The notes under the pieces were generated by a model that was not told the DNA's origin, did not search any database, and saw only the letters and a list, made by a program, of their open reading frames with translations. A stretch of 64,000 nucleotides of DNA from Bacteroidales bacterium (GTDB taxonomy: Bacteria; Bacteroidota; Bacteroidia; Bacteroidales; UBA10428). The DNA lies in contig JAFGBD010000054.1 in assembly GCA_016933335.1 (NCBI GenBank), positions 29,830 through 93,829 of the forward strand, given 5' to 3'. Positions 28,378 to 38,617 of the stretch are shown piece by piece (position 1 is the stretch's first letter; each line of letters begins with the position of its first letter). Made by a program: the position numbers and the translations under genes.

Positions 28378-30720
28378 ATGAAACACATTTATAGCCTGAT
28401 TATTGCCGCATTGCTGTTCTGCTCGTGCGGCAGGAACTGCGATCAGAATTCACAGGGCATTATCCCGAATCCGTCTGCCGAGGAAATCATTTCTGGCATG
28501 GTAAAAGACTGGAGAGCAGAAACATGGATGCGGGATGTTACTTTAATATATGACTATTGCAGTCACGAAGGTAAAAGAAGCCTGATGATTTTTTCAGACA
28601 AACCGGCCGGTGGGAGATGGCTCACAAAGATACGGCTTAAGCCATGGTCGAAATACAGGTTTACGGGCTGGGTTAAGACAGAGGATATAGTTGTTGTGAA
28701 CGGAAAGGGAGCAGGATTCAGGTTTGATGCTTTTGATATTGACTATCCCGGATTTACAGGGACAAACGACTGGACAAAGGTTGAATTTGAATTTGAAACA
28801 GGCAATGATGACTCCTCCGTACTATCCTGTTTGATGAATGCTGACGGTCATGCTTCAGGACGTGCATGGTTCGATGATATGAACCTTGAGCTGGTTTCGT
28901 CAGAAAAGATAAATAAATTTGTACAGATCGATCTTTCTGCAACAAAGGAACCGATGTCTGAGTACATATACGGACAGTTCATTGAACATCTCGGCAGATG
29001 CATATACGGGGGTATCTGGGCGGAAATGATTGAAGACCGCAAGTTCTGGTATGTTCCCGGGGAACCGGAATCACCATGGCAGGTTAATGGTGATAAATCG
29101 CTTTTTAAGATTGATAAGGCCACACCCTTTGCCGGAGAACAAACACCTGTTCTGGCAGCAAACAAAAACGGCTACGCTTCCCTGAAGCAGTCAGGCCTCG
29201 GGCTGAAACAAGATCTTGATTATAAAGGACATATCGTGCTTAAAGCAACCCCGGGCATCACGACTGCAGATATCACCCTTCAGCAGGGAGAGAAATCCGA
29301 AACCATTACTTTAAACGGCCTGACAAACAGTTATACCAGTTATCCTCTGGTCTTTCATTCGGATACATTAATCCGTAATGCTTCCGTTGAGATCAAACCA
29401 TCAGGAAACGGAAAGATCTGGGTGGGAACAATCAGCCTGATGCCTTCAGACAATATCGAAGGCTTTCGCTCTGATGTCATTGCCCTTCTGCAAGAACTGA
29501 ATGCCCCTGTTTACAGGTGGCCCGGCGGTAATTTTGTAAGCGGGTACAACTGGAAAGATGGTGTTGGTGAACGCGATAAAAGGCCTCCAGGAAAGAATCC
29601 GGCCTGGAGGGGAGTTGAACATAATGATGTTGGCATACATGAGTTTATGACATTTTGTGAACTGCTTAATACCGAGCCCTATATAGCTGTTAATGCCGGA
29701 CTGGGCAATGCTGAGCAGGCACGGCAGGAAGTGGAATACTGCAACGGCTCTGCAGATACTCCCATGGGCAGGCTCAGGGCCGCCAACGGCCATCCTGAAC
29801 CATGGAAAGTTAAATGGTGGTCTGTTGGCAATGAGATGTATGGTGACTGGCAACTCGGACACATGTCAACCGAAGATTTTATTAGAAAACACAATGCCTT
29901 TGCAAGGACAATGAGATCTGTTGACCCGGATATAAAACTTATTGCAGTTGGTGAGCTGGGTGACTGGGACCGGATGATGCTCTCCGGCTGTTCTGACTGG
30001 ATGGATCTTATCAGCGAGCATTTCTACCGCCAGGACTGGCATGGAGGAGGACTCATGACACATGTGAAACAGATACCTGATGCCATAAGGGAGAAAGCCG
30101 AAGCACACCGTGCATACAGAAAAGAGATCCCCGGGCTGGAAGGCAAAGATATCCGCATATGTATGGATGAATGGAATTACTGGTACGGGCCTCATATTTA
30201 TGGCGAGCTGGGGACCAGGTATTTTATGCGTGATGCAATGGGAATTGCTGCCGGTATCAATGAATACTCCAGACAGAGCGATATTATTTTTATGGCTAAT
30301 TATGCCCAGACTGTCAATGTGATAGGCTGTATCAAGACCAACACCACCGGCTCTGTTCTGGCTGCCACCGGACAGGTATTGAAGCTTTACAGGCAGAAGT
30401 TCGGGACGATCCCTGTTACAATTTCCGGGGAGACCAGGCCCCTGGATATTGCTGCCACACTTAATGCAACAAAAGATAAACTTACAATTTCGGTTGTCAA
30501 TCCGACATCGGATGCTATAAAACTTCCATTTGAAATAATAAATGGATCCATTCCGGCAGAAGGTGAATTATGGCAGGTTACTGCGCCTGATGACATGGCT
30601 TTTAATGAACCGGGCAGGCCTGAAAAAGTGAAAATAGAAGGCCCTTCGGAGGTTATTCCGGGTGAAGCGCTGAAGATTGAGCCGGCCAGCATACATATTT
30701 TTGTCTTCCCGGTGAAATAG
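28378..30720 (+). CDS. GH51 alpha-L-arabinofuranosidase with N-terminal carbohydrate-binding-like domain, lipoprotein
   Basis: 780-residue lipoprotein (Cys17, LLFCSC). Residues about 30-175 form a CBM4/9-like jelly-roll (SLMIFSDKPAGGRWLTKIRLKPWSKYRFTGWVKT..GRAWFDDMNLE). The GH51 part follows: MSEYIYGQFIEHLGRCIYGG, YRWPGGNFVSGYNWKDGVG, acid/base Glu486 in VGNEMYGDW, nucleophile Glu598 in MDEWNYWYG, then the beta-sandwich. It represents the long GH51 form, distinct from the short enzyme at 2554. Likely role: removal of terminal alpha-L-Araf at the cell surface or in the periplasm. It starts the glycosidase series GH51-GH127-GH27-GH127. Confidence 0.95.
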   Translation: MKHIYSLIIAALLFCSCGRNCDQNSQGIIPNPSAEEIISGMVKDWRAETWMRDVTLIYDYCSHEGKRSLMIFSDKPAGGRWLTKIRLKPWSKYRFTGWVKTEDIVVVNGKGAGFRFDAFDIDYPGFTGTNDWTKVEFEFETGNDDSSVLSCLMNADGHASGRAWFDDMNLELVSSEKINKFVQIDLSATKEPMSEYIYGQFIEHLGRCIYGGIWAEMIEDRKFWYVPGEPESPWQVNGDKSLFKIDKATPFAGEQTPVLAANKNGYASLKQSGLGLKQDLDYKGHIVLKATPGITTADITLQQGEKSETITLNGLTNSYTSYPLVFHSDTLIRNASVEIKPSGNGKIWVGTISLMPSDNIEGFRSDVIALLQELNAPVYRWPGGNFVSGYNWKDGVGERDKRPPGKNPAWRGVEHNDVGIHEFMTFCELLNTEPYIAVNAGLGNAEQARQEVEYCNGSADTPMGRLRAANGHPEPWKVKWWSVGNEMYGDWQLGHMSTEDFIRKHNAFARTMRSVDPDIKLIAVGELGDWDRMMLSGCSDWMDLISEHFYRQDWHGGGLMTHVKQIPDAIREKAEAHRAYRKEIPGLEGKDIRICMDEWNYWYGPHIYGELGTRYFMRDAMGIAAGINEYSRQSDIIFMANYAQTVNVIGCIKTNTTGSVLAATGQVLKLYRQKFGTIPVTISGETRPLDIAATLNATKDKLTISVVNPTSDAIKLPFEIINGSIPAEGELWQVTAPDDMAFNEPGRPEKVKIEGPSEVIPGEALKIEPASIHIFVFPVK

Positions 30721-30845
30721 AATAATCAGTTTAAAACAATCCATGATATGAAGATTGAAGAATTCTTATTTACCATCATTGTATAAAATAAATTCACTCA
30801 GAATTAAGAAACTTTTAAATTTAATAAACCAATTCATCCAATAAA

Positions 30846-33539
30846 ATGCTGAAGGAAATCAAGATTATTAAAACTTTGTCTTATATAGTATACTTACATC
30901 TGATCTGTATACAAAATTCAACAGCACAATATTCTGACTATCTGATACATCCTGTTCCTTTCACCTCGGTAAATGTCACCGATAGTTTCTGGGCACCGAA
31001 AATCAGGAGAAACCATGATATTACCATACCGCATGGATTTCAGCAATCTGCCAACAGACTGCTGAATTTTGAAATTGCAGCAAAGTTAAAATCAGGGACA
31101 TTTTCATCGGAATATCCGTTCGATGACTCTGATATTTACAAAATGATTGAGGCTGCAAGTTATTCACTTCATTATTATCCTGATCCGGAGCTGGAGTGGT
31201 ATATCGATTCTCTGATAAACATTATTGGAATGGCACAGGAACCTGACGGATATTTGTATACCAACCGTACCATTGCAAATATCAATGGTACACAGCCACA
31301 TTCCTGGGCAGGTAATGCAAGATGGGTAAAGGTGCATGATCTTAGCCACGAACTTTATAATCTTGGGCATCTTTTTGAATCGGCTGTTGCTTATTATCAG
31401 GCAACCGGCAAGAAAAATCTCCTGAACATTGCAGTTAAAGCGGCAGATTTGATTGATAAAGAATTTGGCTGGGGAAAGAATGAAGATTATCCGGGACACC
31501 AGATTGTAGAAGCCGGACTGGCCAGGTTGTACCGGGCTACCGGTGAAGAAAAATATCTCGACCTTGCCAGATTTTTCCTGGATGTCAGGGGTCCCGGAGG
31601 AGCCGAATACTGCCAGGCACATAAAAAAGTGGTTGACCAGACTGAAGCGGTTGGTCATGCTGTTCGTGCTGTTTACATGTATGCCGGGATGGCTGACATT
31701 GCCGCACTGAAAAACGATTCTTCATATATTCGTGCCATTGACAAGATCTGGGAGGACATCGTACAGAAGAAAATCTATGTAACCGGCGGAATCGGAGCCT
31801 CAGGAGGAAATGAAGGATTCAATGATGCTTTCAATCTGCCTAATGGCTCAGCCTACTGTGAAACATGTGCTTCCGTTGGCAATGTATACCTGAACCACCG
31901 CCTGTTTTTATTGCATGGTGATGCCAGATACATCGATGTGCTCGAACGGACTTTATACAATGCACTGCTCTCCGGTGTCTCGCTTTCCGGCAACAGGTTT
32001 TTTTATCCCAATCCTTTGTTATCAAACGGAAATCATCAGCGCAGCACCTGGTTTGGATGTGCGTGCTGTCCGCCCAATATTGCCCGGCTGATACCATCTG
32101 TTCCAGGCTACATATATGCCAGAACCTCTGATACAATATACATCAATCTATTTGCAAAAAATACAGCTGTTATCCATTTGCAGGACAATGACATCGAAAT
32201 CAGCCAGGACACAGATTATCCATGGAGTGGCAAAATAGATATCACTGTCAGTCCTGAAAATGAAAAAACTTTTACCATCATGGTCAGGGTACCCGGATGG
32301 GCAAGAAATGATGCCATACCTGGGGGAATATACAGTTTCTATGATAATGATTCTTCAAAGGTGGCTATTTCTGTTAATAACGAATATGTAAATATTTTCC
32401 TGTCAAAGGGATATGCAGTAATACAAAGAAACTGGAAAAAGGGGGATGTCATTTCACTAACGCTGCCAATGTACCCCCGAAAACTGGTTGCTGATGAGAG
32501 GATTACCGAAGACAGGGAACGTATTGCAATTCAGCGTGGCCCTGTTGTATTTTGTGCAGAAGGTGTCGATAATGACAATGCAATTCTGACGCTGATTTAT
32601 GATAAAGAGATGGATCTTGAAACAACCTACGAAACAGACATGCTTGATGGCACTCAGGTAATCACTGCTTATGCAACCGAATCGAACGGAGAACAGGGAA
32701 GAGAGATTAAACTGATCCCTTATTATCTCTGGAATAACAGGGGATCCTCAGAAATGCAGGTATGGCTTTCTGTCAGGGAGCCCAGGATATTGCCGGATTC
32801 ATTGATACGAATAGACAAAAGTGCCGGCGATTATGCGACCACTAACTATGTGTCTCCATGGGAGAATCTTGAAAGCATATATGATTTATACAATCCTGAA
32901 AGTTCAGGTGATAAAGGACCGGGTGCATTCGGCAACTGGCAATATGATTCAGGTACTGTCGGTGTCTGGAACTGGGTCCAGTACAATTTTTGCAAACAAT
33001 ATCCCATCAGTTCATCAGATATATACTGGTGGGATGATAACCAGGGAATTACCCTGCCCGATTCTTCGTATCTCTCTTACTGGGATTCCCATACATCTCA
33101 ATTTGTAAACATTCCTGAATCAGGTTGCGGCCGGAAAAACGAATGCATCAGGTGGGATGAATACAACCGCATCCATTTTCCGGTTATCGTAACCGACAAA
33201 ATACGGCTGAATTTTATAGGTTATCAGAAAGCCCAGGGTATTCTTGAATGGATTGTTTACATGCCGGAAGATATGACAAATATCACAGACACAAAGCTGA
33301 CAGACCAGACTCAGTATCATATCTATCCAAATCCTGCAGAAGAAATCATTAACATCCGGCTATTAAACTCCGAAAATGCTGAGATAGCTGTATTTAATAA
33401 TACCGGTAAACTGGTACTGAAAAGAGAAATAACTGATAAAACAGTGATAACCAGGGATGAACTGACAGGCAAAGGGCTTTATGTTATTAAAGTCAGCGTG
33501 TCAGGAAATAATGAATACAGCAAATTTATCATCATTTAA
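30846..33539 (+). CDS. GH127 beta-L-arabinofuranosidase with type IX secretion sorting tail
   Basis: Enzyme of the DUF1680/GH127 family, whose founding member HypBA1 removes beta-L-Araf from hydroxyproline-linked beta-arabinooligosaccharides. Signal peptide ends near STAQ. The zinc/catalytic residues are complete: Glu339 and Cys341 (YCETCASVG) and Cys407-Cys408 (FGCACCPPN), with Cys407 the expected nucleophile. A beta-sandwich region follows (about 640-815) with a discoidin-like WNWVQYNF..SSDIYWWDD patch. The last about 75 residues (IYPNPAEEIINIRLLN...GKGLYVIKVSVSG) are a type A T9SS C-terminal sorting domain, so this copy is exported to the cell surface or medium, unlike its paralogue at 34893. 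Confidence 0.94.
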   Translation: MLKEIKIIKTLSYIVYLHLICIQNSTAQYSDYLIHPVPFTSVNVTDSFWAPKIRRNHDITIPHGFQQSANRLLNFEIAAKLKSGTFSSEYPFDDSDIYKMIEAASYSLHYYPDPELEWYIDSLINIIGMAQEPDGYLYTNRTIANINGTQPHSWAGNARWVKVHDLSHELYNLGHLFESAVAYYQATGKKNLLNIAVKAADLIDKEFGWGKNEDYPGHQIVEAGLARLYRATGEEKYLDLARFFLDVRGPGGAEYCQAHKKVVDQTEAVGHAVRAVYMYAGMADIAALKNDSSYIRAIDKIWEDIVQKKIYVTGGIGASGGNEGFNDAFNLPNGSAYCETCASVGNVYLNHRLFLLHGDARYIDVLERTLYNALLSGVSLSGNRFFYPNPLLSNGNHQRSTWFGCACCPPNIARLIPSVPGYIYARTSDTIYINLFAKNTAVIHLQDNDIEISQDTDYPWSGKIDITVSPENEKTFTIMVRVPGWARNDAIPGGIYSFYDNDSSKVAISVNNEYVNIFLSKGYAVIQRNWKKGDVISLTLPMYPRKLVADERITEDRERIAIQRGPVVFCAEGVDNDNAILTLIYDKEMDLETTYETDMLDGTQVITAYATESNGEQGREIKLIPYYLWNNRGSSEMQVWLSVREPRILPDSLIRIDKSAGDYATTNYVSPWENLESIYDLYNPESSGDKGPGAFGNWQYDSGTVGVWNWVQYNFCKQYPISSSDIYWWDDNQGITLPDSSYLSYWDSHTSQFVNIPESGCGRKNECIRWDEYNRIHFPVIVTDKIRLNFIGYQKAQGILEWIVYMPEDMTNITDTKLTDQTQYHIYPNPAEEIINIRLLNSENAEIAVFNNTGKLVLKREITDKTVITRDELTGKGLYVIKVSVSGNNEYSKFIII

Positions 33540-33555
33540 TTTTTAAATATTCGTC

Positions 33556-34770
33556 ATGAAAAACGTATATATTCTTCTCTCCGTCACACTTGTCATTAAA
33601 TTTACCGGTATTGCCGGTCAGACATTTGAAAAACTGGCTCCGACACCACCCATGGGCTGGAACAGCTGGAACAAATTCGGATGCAATGTAAGTGAAATTC
33701 TGATAAGAGAAATGGCAGATGCCATGGTAGAAAGCGGAATGCATGATGCCGGATATCAGTATATAGTCATTGATGATTGCTGGCAGTCAGGCCGTGACAA
33801 TACCGGAAACATTATAGCCGACCCGGAAAGGTTTCCGTCCGGTATGAAAGCCCTGGCGGATTATATACATTCAAAGGGCCTGAAGTTCGGATTGTATTCA
33901 TGTGCCGGTTCAAAAACATGCCAGGGACGGCCGGGAAGCCGGGGATACCAGTTCCAGGATGCCCGGCAGTATGCCGCCTGGGGTGTGGACTACCTGAAAT
34001 ACGACTGGTGTTATAATGAAGGCCAGGATGCAAAGGCAGCATACAAAACCATGAGCGACGCCCTGAAACAATGCGGCAGACCAATAGTATTCAGCATTTG
34101 CGAATGGGGTGATAACAAACCATGGGAATGGGGCAAAGGGACCGGCCATCTTTGGAGAACAACTGCCGATATCAGGGATTGCTTTGATTGTACCCTGAAC
34201 TGGGGTGGTCTCGGTGTGCTGCAGATCCTTGACAAACAGGCCGGACTTGAAGAATATGCCGGGCCCGGACACTGGAATGATCCCGATATGCTTGAAATAG
34301 GGAATGGGGGTCAGACAATAAGCGAGTACAGGGCACATTTCAGTCTCTGGTGCATGCTGGCAGCGCCCCTGATGGCGGGGAACGATTTAAGGGATATGGA
34401 TGAGAGCATCCGGTTGCTGCTGACCAATAAAGAGGTTATCGCCATCAACCAGGATACATCAGGGATGCAGGCATTCAAATTTCTTGACTATGGAGATCTT
34501 GAGATCTGGGTCAAGGCCTTATCAAACGATGAAGCCTCATTCTGCTTTCTGAACAGAAGCAATGCTCCGGTGAACCTTGAGTTTAACTGGCGGCAATTTG
34601 GATTATACCATTTCTCATTTGCAAATTCCAGGTTCAACCTGCGAAAAAACGACTATCAGATCAGGGACCTTTGGAAGCACAAAAACACGGGTACTACTGC
34701 AGATGTCTTATCAGCCAGTATAGGCGGACATGACATACTGATGGTAAGGCTTATGGCAATTGATAAATAA
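33556..34770 (+). CDS. GH27 alpha-galactosidase / beta-L-arabinopyranosidase
   Basis: 404-residue exported enzyme (signal peptide to about TGIAGQ). The family is retaining and includes alpha-galactosidases and some beta-L-arabinopyranosidases. Signatures: PPMGWNSWNKFGC, YQYIVIDDCWQ, LKFGLYSCAGSKTCQGRPGS, nucleophile Asp150 in YLKYDWC, the CEWG sugar-binding block, acid/base Asp205 in RTTADIRDCFD, and GHWNDPDML. It lies 16 bp after the first GH127 gene and before the second, so all belong to one pathway. In extensins single alpha-galactose residues sit on serine, a fitting substrate; galactomannan or raffinose-type sugars are alternatives. Confidence 0.94.
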   Translation: MKNVYILLSVTLVIKFTGIAGQTFEKLAPTPPMGWNSWNKFGCNVSEILIREMADAMVESGMHDAGYQYIVIDDCWQSGRDNTGNIIADPERFPSGMKALADYIHSKGLKFGLYSCAGSKTCQGRPGSRGYQFQDARQYAAWGVDYLKYDWCYNEGQDAKAAYKTMSDALKQCGRPIVFSICEWGDNKPWEWGKGTGHLWRTTADIRDCFDCTLNWGGLGVLQILDKQAGLEEYAGPGHWNDPDMLEIGNGGQTISEYRAHFSLWCMLAAPLMAGNDLRDMDESIRLLLTNKEVIAINQDTSGMQAFKFLDYGDLEIWVKALSNDEASFCFLNRSNAPVNLEFNWRQFGLYHFSFANSRFNLRKNDYQIRDLWKHKNTGTTADVLSASIGGHDILMVRLMAIDK

Positions 34771-34790
34771 AAAGACCGGTGGGTCTTTTT
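34769..34790 (+). terminator. Hairpin terminator overlapping the GH27 stop codon
   Basis: AAAAAGACC (34769-34777) pairs with GGTCTTTTT (34782-34790) around a GGTG loop, with the T run as the tail. It begins within the TAA stop codon of GH27 and suggests the second GH127 gene has its own promoter or is reached by read-through. Confidence 0.7.
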
Positions 34791-34892
34791 AACAACAATT
34801 CAGGAAAATCCCGGTAAAGATTTGCATCCGGGAATTGATCCTACGGAACAATATTATATATTTAAGTATTGAATAATCTAAAAACCGATGAA

Positions 34893-37307
34893 ATGAAAAC
34901 AAACCTGGTAAAAACCACAACGTTGTTACTGGCCGGACTGTCCGTCATATCCTTCTATCCTGAAAAGCCGGTAACCGGCACCTATCCTATACAGCCTGTG
35001 CCATTTACATCCGTAAAAATAACAGATCGTTTCTGGGCACCCAGGATAAAAACCAATCACGAAGTTACAATTCCTATTGCCATTGAACAATCAACCATCA
35101 CCGGACGTATTAAAAACTTTGAGATTGCCGGCGGACAGGCAGAAGGATCATTCTGTTCCCAGTATCCGTTTGACGATACCGATATTTATAAGATCATTGA
35201 AGCTGCAAGTTATTCATTACAGACCTTTCCCGATGCCAGGCTGGAAGCCGTTCTGGATACTCTGATCTTAAAGATTGGCGCTGCCCAGGAAGAGGACGGT
35301 TATCTGTATACCAACCGTACAATCGCTGAAAAAACAGGTACCAGAGCACATGAATGGGCAGGGTCGAAGCGGTGGGAGAAAGTGAATGAGCTGAGCCATG
35401 AATTGTATAACCAGGGTCACCTGTATGAGGCAGCTGTAGCTCATTACAGGGCAACAGGGAAGAGAACGCTGCTGGACATAGCCATCAAATCTGCCAATCT
35501 TATCGACAGCGTCTTTGGCTGGGGTAAAATTGAGGATTATCCCGGACACCAGGTAGTGGAACTCGGACTGGTTAAACTATATAGTGTTACGGGAGAACAA
35601 CGATATTTGGACCTGGCAAAGTTCTTTCTCGATGTTCGCGGACCGGATGGCAGCGATTATAACCAGGCAAATGCAAAAGTGACCGATCAGACCGAAGGCG
35701 TGGGACATGCCGTGAGGGCTACCTATATGTATACCGCAATGGCAGATATTGCTGCAATCTATAACGATCCGTCCTACGTACATGCAATCCGTAAAATCTG
35801 GGAAGACATTGTTCATAAGAAAATCTATATTACCGGTGGAATAGGCGCTTCGGGAGGAAACGAAGGGTTCCAGCAACCCTATCACCTGCCGAATATGTCA
35901 GCCTATTGCGAGACATGTGCATCTGTGGGAAACATCATGTGGAACCAGAGAATGTTTTTATATGACGGGGATGCAAAGTATATGGATATCCTGGAACGTA
36001 CATTGTACAATGCGCTTCTGTCTGGAGTTTCGCTTTCGGGAGACAGGTTTTTCTATCCGAATGTGCTGGAATCAATGGGCCAGCATGAAAGAAGCAAATG
36101 GTTTGGTTGTGCCTGCTGTCCTCCCAACGTGGCCAGATTGCTGCCGTCGCTGCCGGGGTATGTTTATGCTAGGTCTGATCAGGGTATTTATGTAAATCTT
36201 TTCATCGACAATACGGCTCATATCGATTACAATGGCGAAGTTGTCGGGATCATCCAGAAGACAGACTATCCGTGGGATGGAAAGGTTGAGATCATTGTGA
36301 ATCCTGAAAAGTCAGGGACATTCAGCCTTTTTGTGCGTATACCCGGATGGGCCGGTAACATTGCAATGCCGGGTGATTTATATTCTTTTATGGATAGCCC
36401 TGATAAAAAGACTGGCTTTATGCTTAATGATAAAAGTATTAATCCGGATATAATAAAGGGGTATGCTGTTCTGAACCGGAAATGGAATGCAGGCGACAGG
36501 CTGACAATTGATTTGCCGATGGATGTTCACAAGATTTATGCAGATGAAAGAGTTACTGAAGATAAAGACAAATATGCTGTTCAAAGGGGTCCGATTGTAT
36601 ATTGCGCGGAATGGCTCGACCAGAAAGACGGGCATGTGCTGAACATGGTGTTTGATAAAGATGCTGAGTGGAAAGTAGGCTTTGAAAAGGATTCGTTGAA
36701 CGGGGTGGGACTATTGTATTCAGAGGCAAGGCACGCAAAGCGAACACTGGAGGATAAAATTACGTTATCAGATAAGGAAACAGTTACCCTGATTCCTTAT
36801 TATGCCTGGAATAACCGCGGGCCAGGAGAGATGATGGTTTGGTTACCTTACAGTACAGAAAGCTCAAATCCCCTGCCTGCACCAACAATTGCCAACCGAA
36901 GCAAAGTTACAGGCAGCAGGGAATCAAAGGCGCTTGTAGCACTGAATGACCAGTATGAGCCGTCCGGTTCCGGTGATCATACCAGGCCTTTTTATCACTG
37001 GTGGCCGAAGCAGGATACCTGGGAATGGGTTCAGTATGATTTTGAAAAGCCTGAAAAAGTATCACGTGTCAGAGTCTATTGGTTTGATGATGATCCGTAT
37101 GGCGGCTGCAGGGTACCGGAAAAATGGGAGCTGCTTTATAAATCGGGGGATACATGGAACCCGGTCAGTCCGCTCGTACCTTACCAGGTTACAAAAGATG
37201 CCTGGGATGAGATTGAGTTTGAACCTGTTATTACAGATGGACTCAGACTGAGAATCAAGCTGCAAAAATCTTTTTCAGGGGGAATCCACGAATGGGTTGT
37301 TAATTAG
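34893..37307 (+). CDS. GH127 beta-L-arabinofuranosidase, second copy
   Basis: Paralogue of the enzyme at 30846, colinear along its whole catalytic part. I start it at ATG 34893, which gives the signal peptide MKTNLVKTTTLLLAGLSVISF; a TTG eight codons upstream is less likely. Catalytic/zinc residues are intact: Glu340, Cys342 (YCETCASVG) and Cys408-Cys409 (FGCACCPPN). The C-terminal discoidin-like region is present (WEWVQYDFEKPEKVSRVRVYWFDDD) and the protein ends there, without the T9SS tail, so it is probably periplasmic. Two differently located copies would permit stepwise removal of beta-L-Araf outside and inside the outer membrane. Confidence 0.94.
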   Translation: MKTNLVKTTTLLLAGLSVISFYPEKPVTGTYPIQPVPFTSVKITDRFWAPRIKTNHEVTIPIAIEQSTITGRIKNFEIAGGQAEGSFCSQYPFDDTDIYKIIEAASYSLQTFPDARLEAVLDTLILKIGAAQEEDGYLYTNRTIAEKTGTRAHEWAGSKRWEKVNELSHELYNQGHLYEAAVAHYRATGKRTLLDIAIKSANLIDSVFGWGKIEDYPGHQVVELGLVKLYSVTGEQRYLDLAKFFLDVRGPDGSDYNQANAKVTDQTEGVGHAVRATYMYTAMADIAAIYNDPSYVHAIRKIWEDIVHKKIYITGGIGASGGNEGFQQPYHLPNMSAYCETCASVGNIMWNQRMFLYDGDAKYMDILERTLYNALLSGVSLSGDRFFYPNVLESMGQHERSKWFGCACCPPNVARLLPSLPGYVYARSDQGIYVNLFIDNTAHIDYNGEVVGIIQKTDYPWDGKVEIIVNPEKSGTFSLFVRIPGWAGNIAMPGDLYSFMDSPDKKTGFMLNDKSINPDIIKGYAVLNRKWNAGDRLTIDLPMDVHKIYADERVTEDKDKYAVQRGPIVYCAEWLDQKDGHVLNMVFDKDAEWKVGFEKDSLNGVGLLYSEARHAKRTLEDKITLSDKETVTLIPYYAWNNRGPGEMMVWLPYSTESSNPLPAPTIANRSKVTGSRESKALVALNDQYEPSGSGDHTRPFYHWWPKQDTWEWVQYDFEKPEKVSRVRVYWFDDDPYGGCRVPEKWELLYKSGDTWNPVSPLVPYQVTKDAWDEIEFEPVITDGLRLRIKLQKSFSGGIHEWVVN

Positions 37308-37431
37308 TCCGGATGGGCTGCCATAGTATCGGAGCAACCCTGAGGCAGGATTACCTGGTTTTCAGATGAATCAGGTGTTTTGAAAAGATGCCGGTCTGAT
37401 CAGTTTATTGATTTTTATTTATCTCCGGTCA

Positions 37432-38505
37432 TCAGAGGATTATCAGTTCCCTTGGAAAATCTGTGAGTATTTCAGCAGAATTTTTATTGATCAGGACAGT
37501 GTCTTCAATACGAAGACCACCCCTGTCAGGTATGTATATACCAGGTTCAACTGTCAGTACCATATTTTGCTGCAGGGTTGTTTCATACATCCGCCCCAGG
37601 AAAGGTTCTTCATGGATGTCAAGGCCCACACCATGACCCATCCCGGGATAATAATAAGAAATGTATTTTTCAGGGATGTTGTCTCTTACTTTCTGATCAG
37701 CATAACGGCCCGAAATACCAGGTCTGATTGATAATATGGCACTCATCTGAGCTTTCTGAATGATTCCGTATAATTCATTTTGTAAATTATCAGCCCTGCC
37801 CAAAATGAAAGTCCTGCTGATATCAGCATGATAACCCCTGTAGAGTGCCCCGAAATCAAAAAGCACAAAATCCCCTTTTTCAAGTTTCTTATTTCCCGGC
37901 TTGCCGTGTAAAAGTGAGGTTCTCTGACCCGATAATACAATGGTGTCGAATGAAATATTTTCAGCACCGCTGGTTTTAAGATTGAATTCCAGCCTGGCAG
38001 TCAGCTCTATTTCGCTTATTCCGGCTTTAATATACGGAACGGTCTTTTTTAATGCTTCAACAGATATGCGGCATGCTGTCCTGATGCTGTCAATCTCCTC
38101 CTGGTCCTTTATCTGCCTCTGCTTTTCAACCGTATTCTCCATGCTGACCAGCTCAGTGTTTTTAAGTCCGTCTTTCAGCATACTGAAGGTGGAAAAAGTA
38201 ATGATATGCCCTTCAACGCCCAGTCTTTTTATTGAGAGTTCTTTGGCAATGTGCCGGTATGTTCTGATACCATACCGTTCATTGTTCAGCCATTTGATGA
38301 TTTGTATGCCGTGGTGGCATTCCGAGGCTGCCTGTTCAGTATACCGTCCGTCGGTCAGCAGAACAGTACCTGCCGGTGTAACCAGCAAAAGAGATGAATC
38401 ACCGGTGAAATTGCTGAGATAGGTGACATTGGATCCGCGTGAAACAAGAAATCCATCGGCATTTAATTTTTTCAGAGACTTCAGCAATTTGTTGATTCGT
38501 TTCAT
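37432..38505 (-). CDS. M24 family X-Pro aminopeptidase / prolidase-like peptidase
   Basis: Cytoplasmic (no signal peptide) pita-bread metallopeptidase of family M24B, 357 aa. The N-terminal creatinase-like domain (1-125) is followed by the catalytic domain, in which all five metal ligands are present: Asp217 (LFDFGA), Asp228 (HADISR), His291 (GMGHGVGLDIHE), Glu320 (VEPGIY) and Glu334 (RIEDT). Length and layout match short aminopeptidase P/prolidase proteins, which cut X-Pro (and sometimes X-Hyp) bonds. It is encoded opposite to the glycosidases, near the DPP4-like and hydroxyproline dehydratase genes. It may simply be a housekeeping enzyme, but the location suggests use on imino-peptides. Confidence 0.93.
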   Translation of the reverse strand: MKRINKLLKSLKKLNADGFLVSRGSNVTYLSNFTGDSSLLLVTPAGTVLLTDGRYTEQAASECHHGIQIIKWLNNERYGIRTYRHIAKELSIKRLGVEGHIITFSTFSMLKDGLKNTELVSMENTVEKQRQIKDQEEIDSIRTACRISVEALKKTVPYIKAGISEIELTARLEFNLKTSGAENISFDTIVLSGQRTSLLHGKPGNKKLEKGDFVLFDFGALYRGYHADISRTFILGRADNLQNELYGIIQKAQMSAILSIRPGISGRYADQKVRDNIPEKYISYYYPGMGHGVGLDIHEEPFLGRMYETTLQQNMVLTVEPGIYIPDRGGLRIEDTVLINKNSAEILTDFPRELIIL

Positions 38506-38617
38506 TCCGGTTCAGTTTTTCCTGTATGTTCGTAAACTACGGTTTATAAAAGCGCAATACATTCAGATTTTTTGGATTGAACTGTCCCGGTATGGTCTGA
38601 AGGCATCAATCCCGTTA

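Noticed and set aside
34869..34892. TTG start for the second GH127 gene
   Set aside because: The ATG at 34893 directly begins a proper signal peptide; the eight extra residues are polar and not needed.
37353..37376. Terminator after the second GH127 gene
   Set aside because: Only a five-base-pair ACCTG/CAGGT stem with a long loop; too weak to call.
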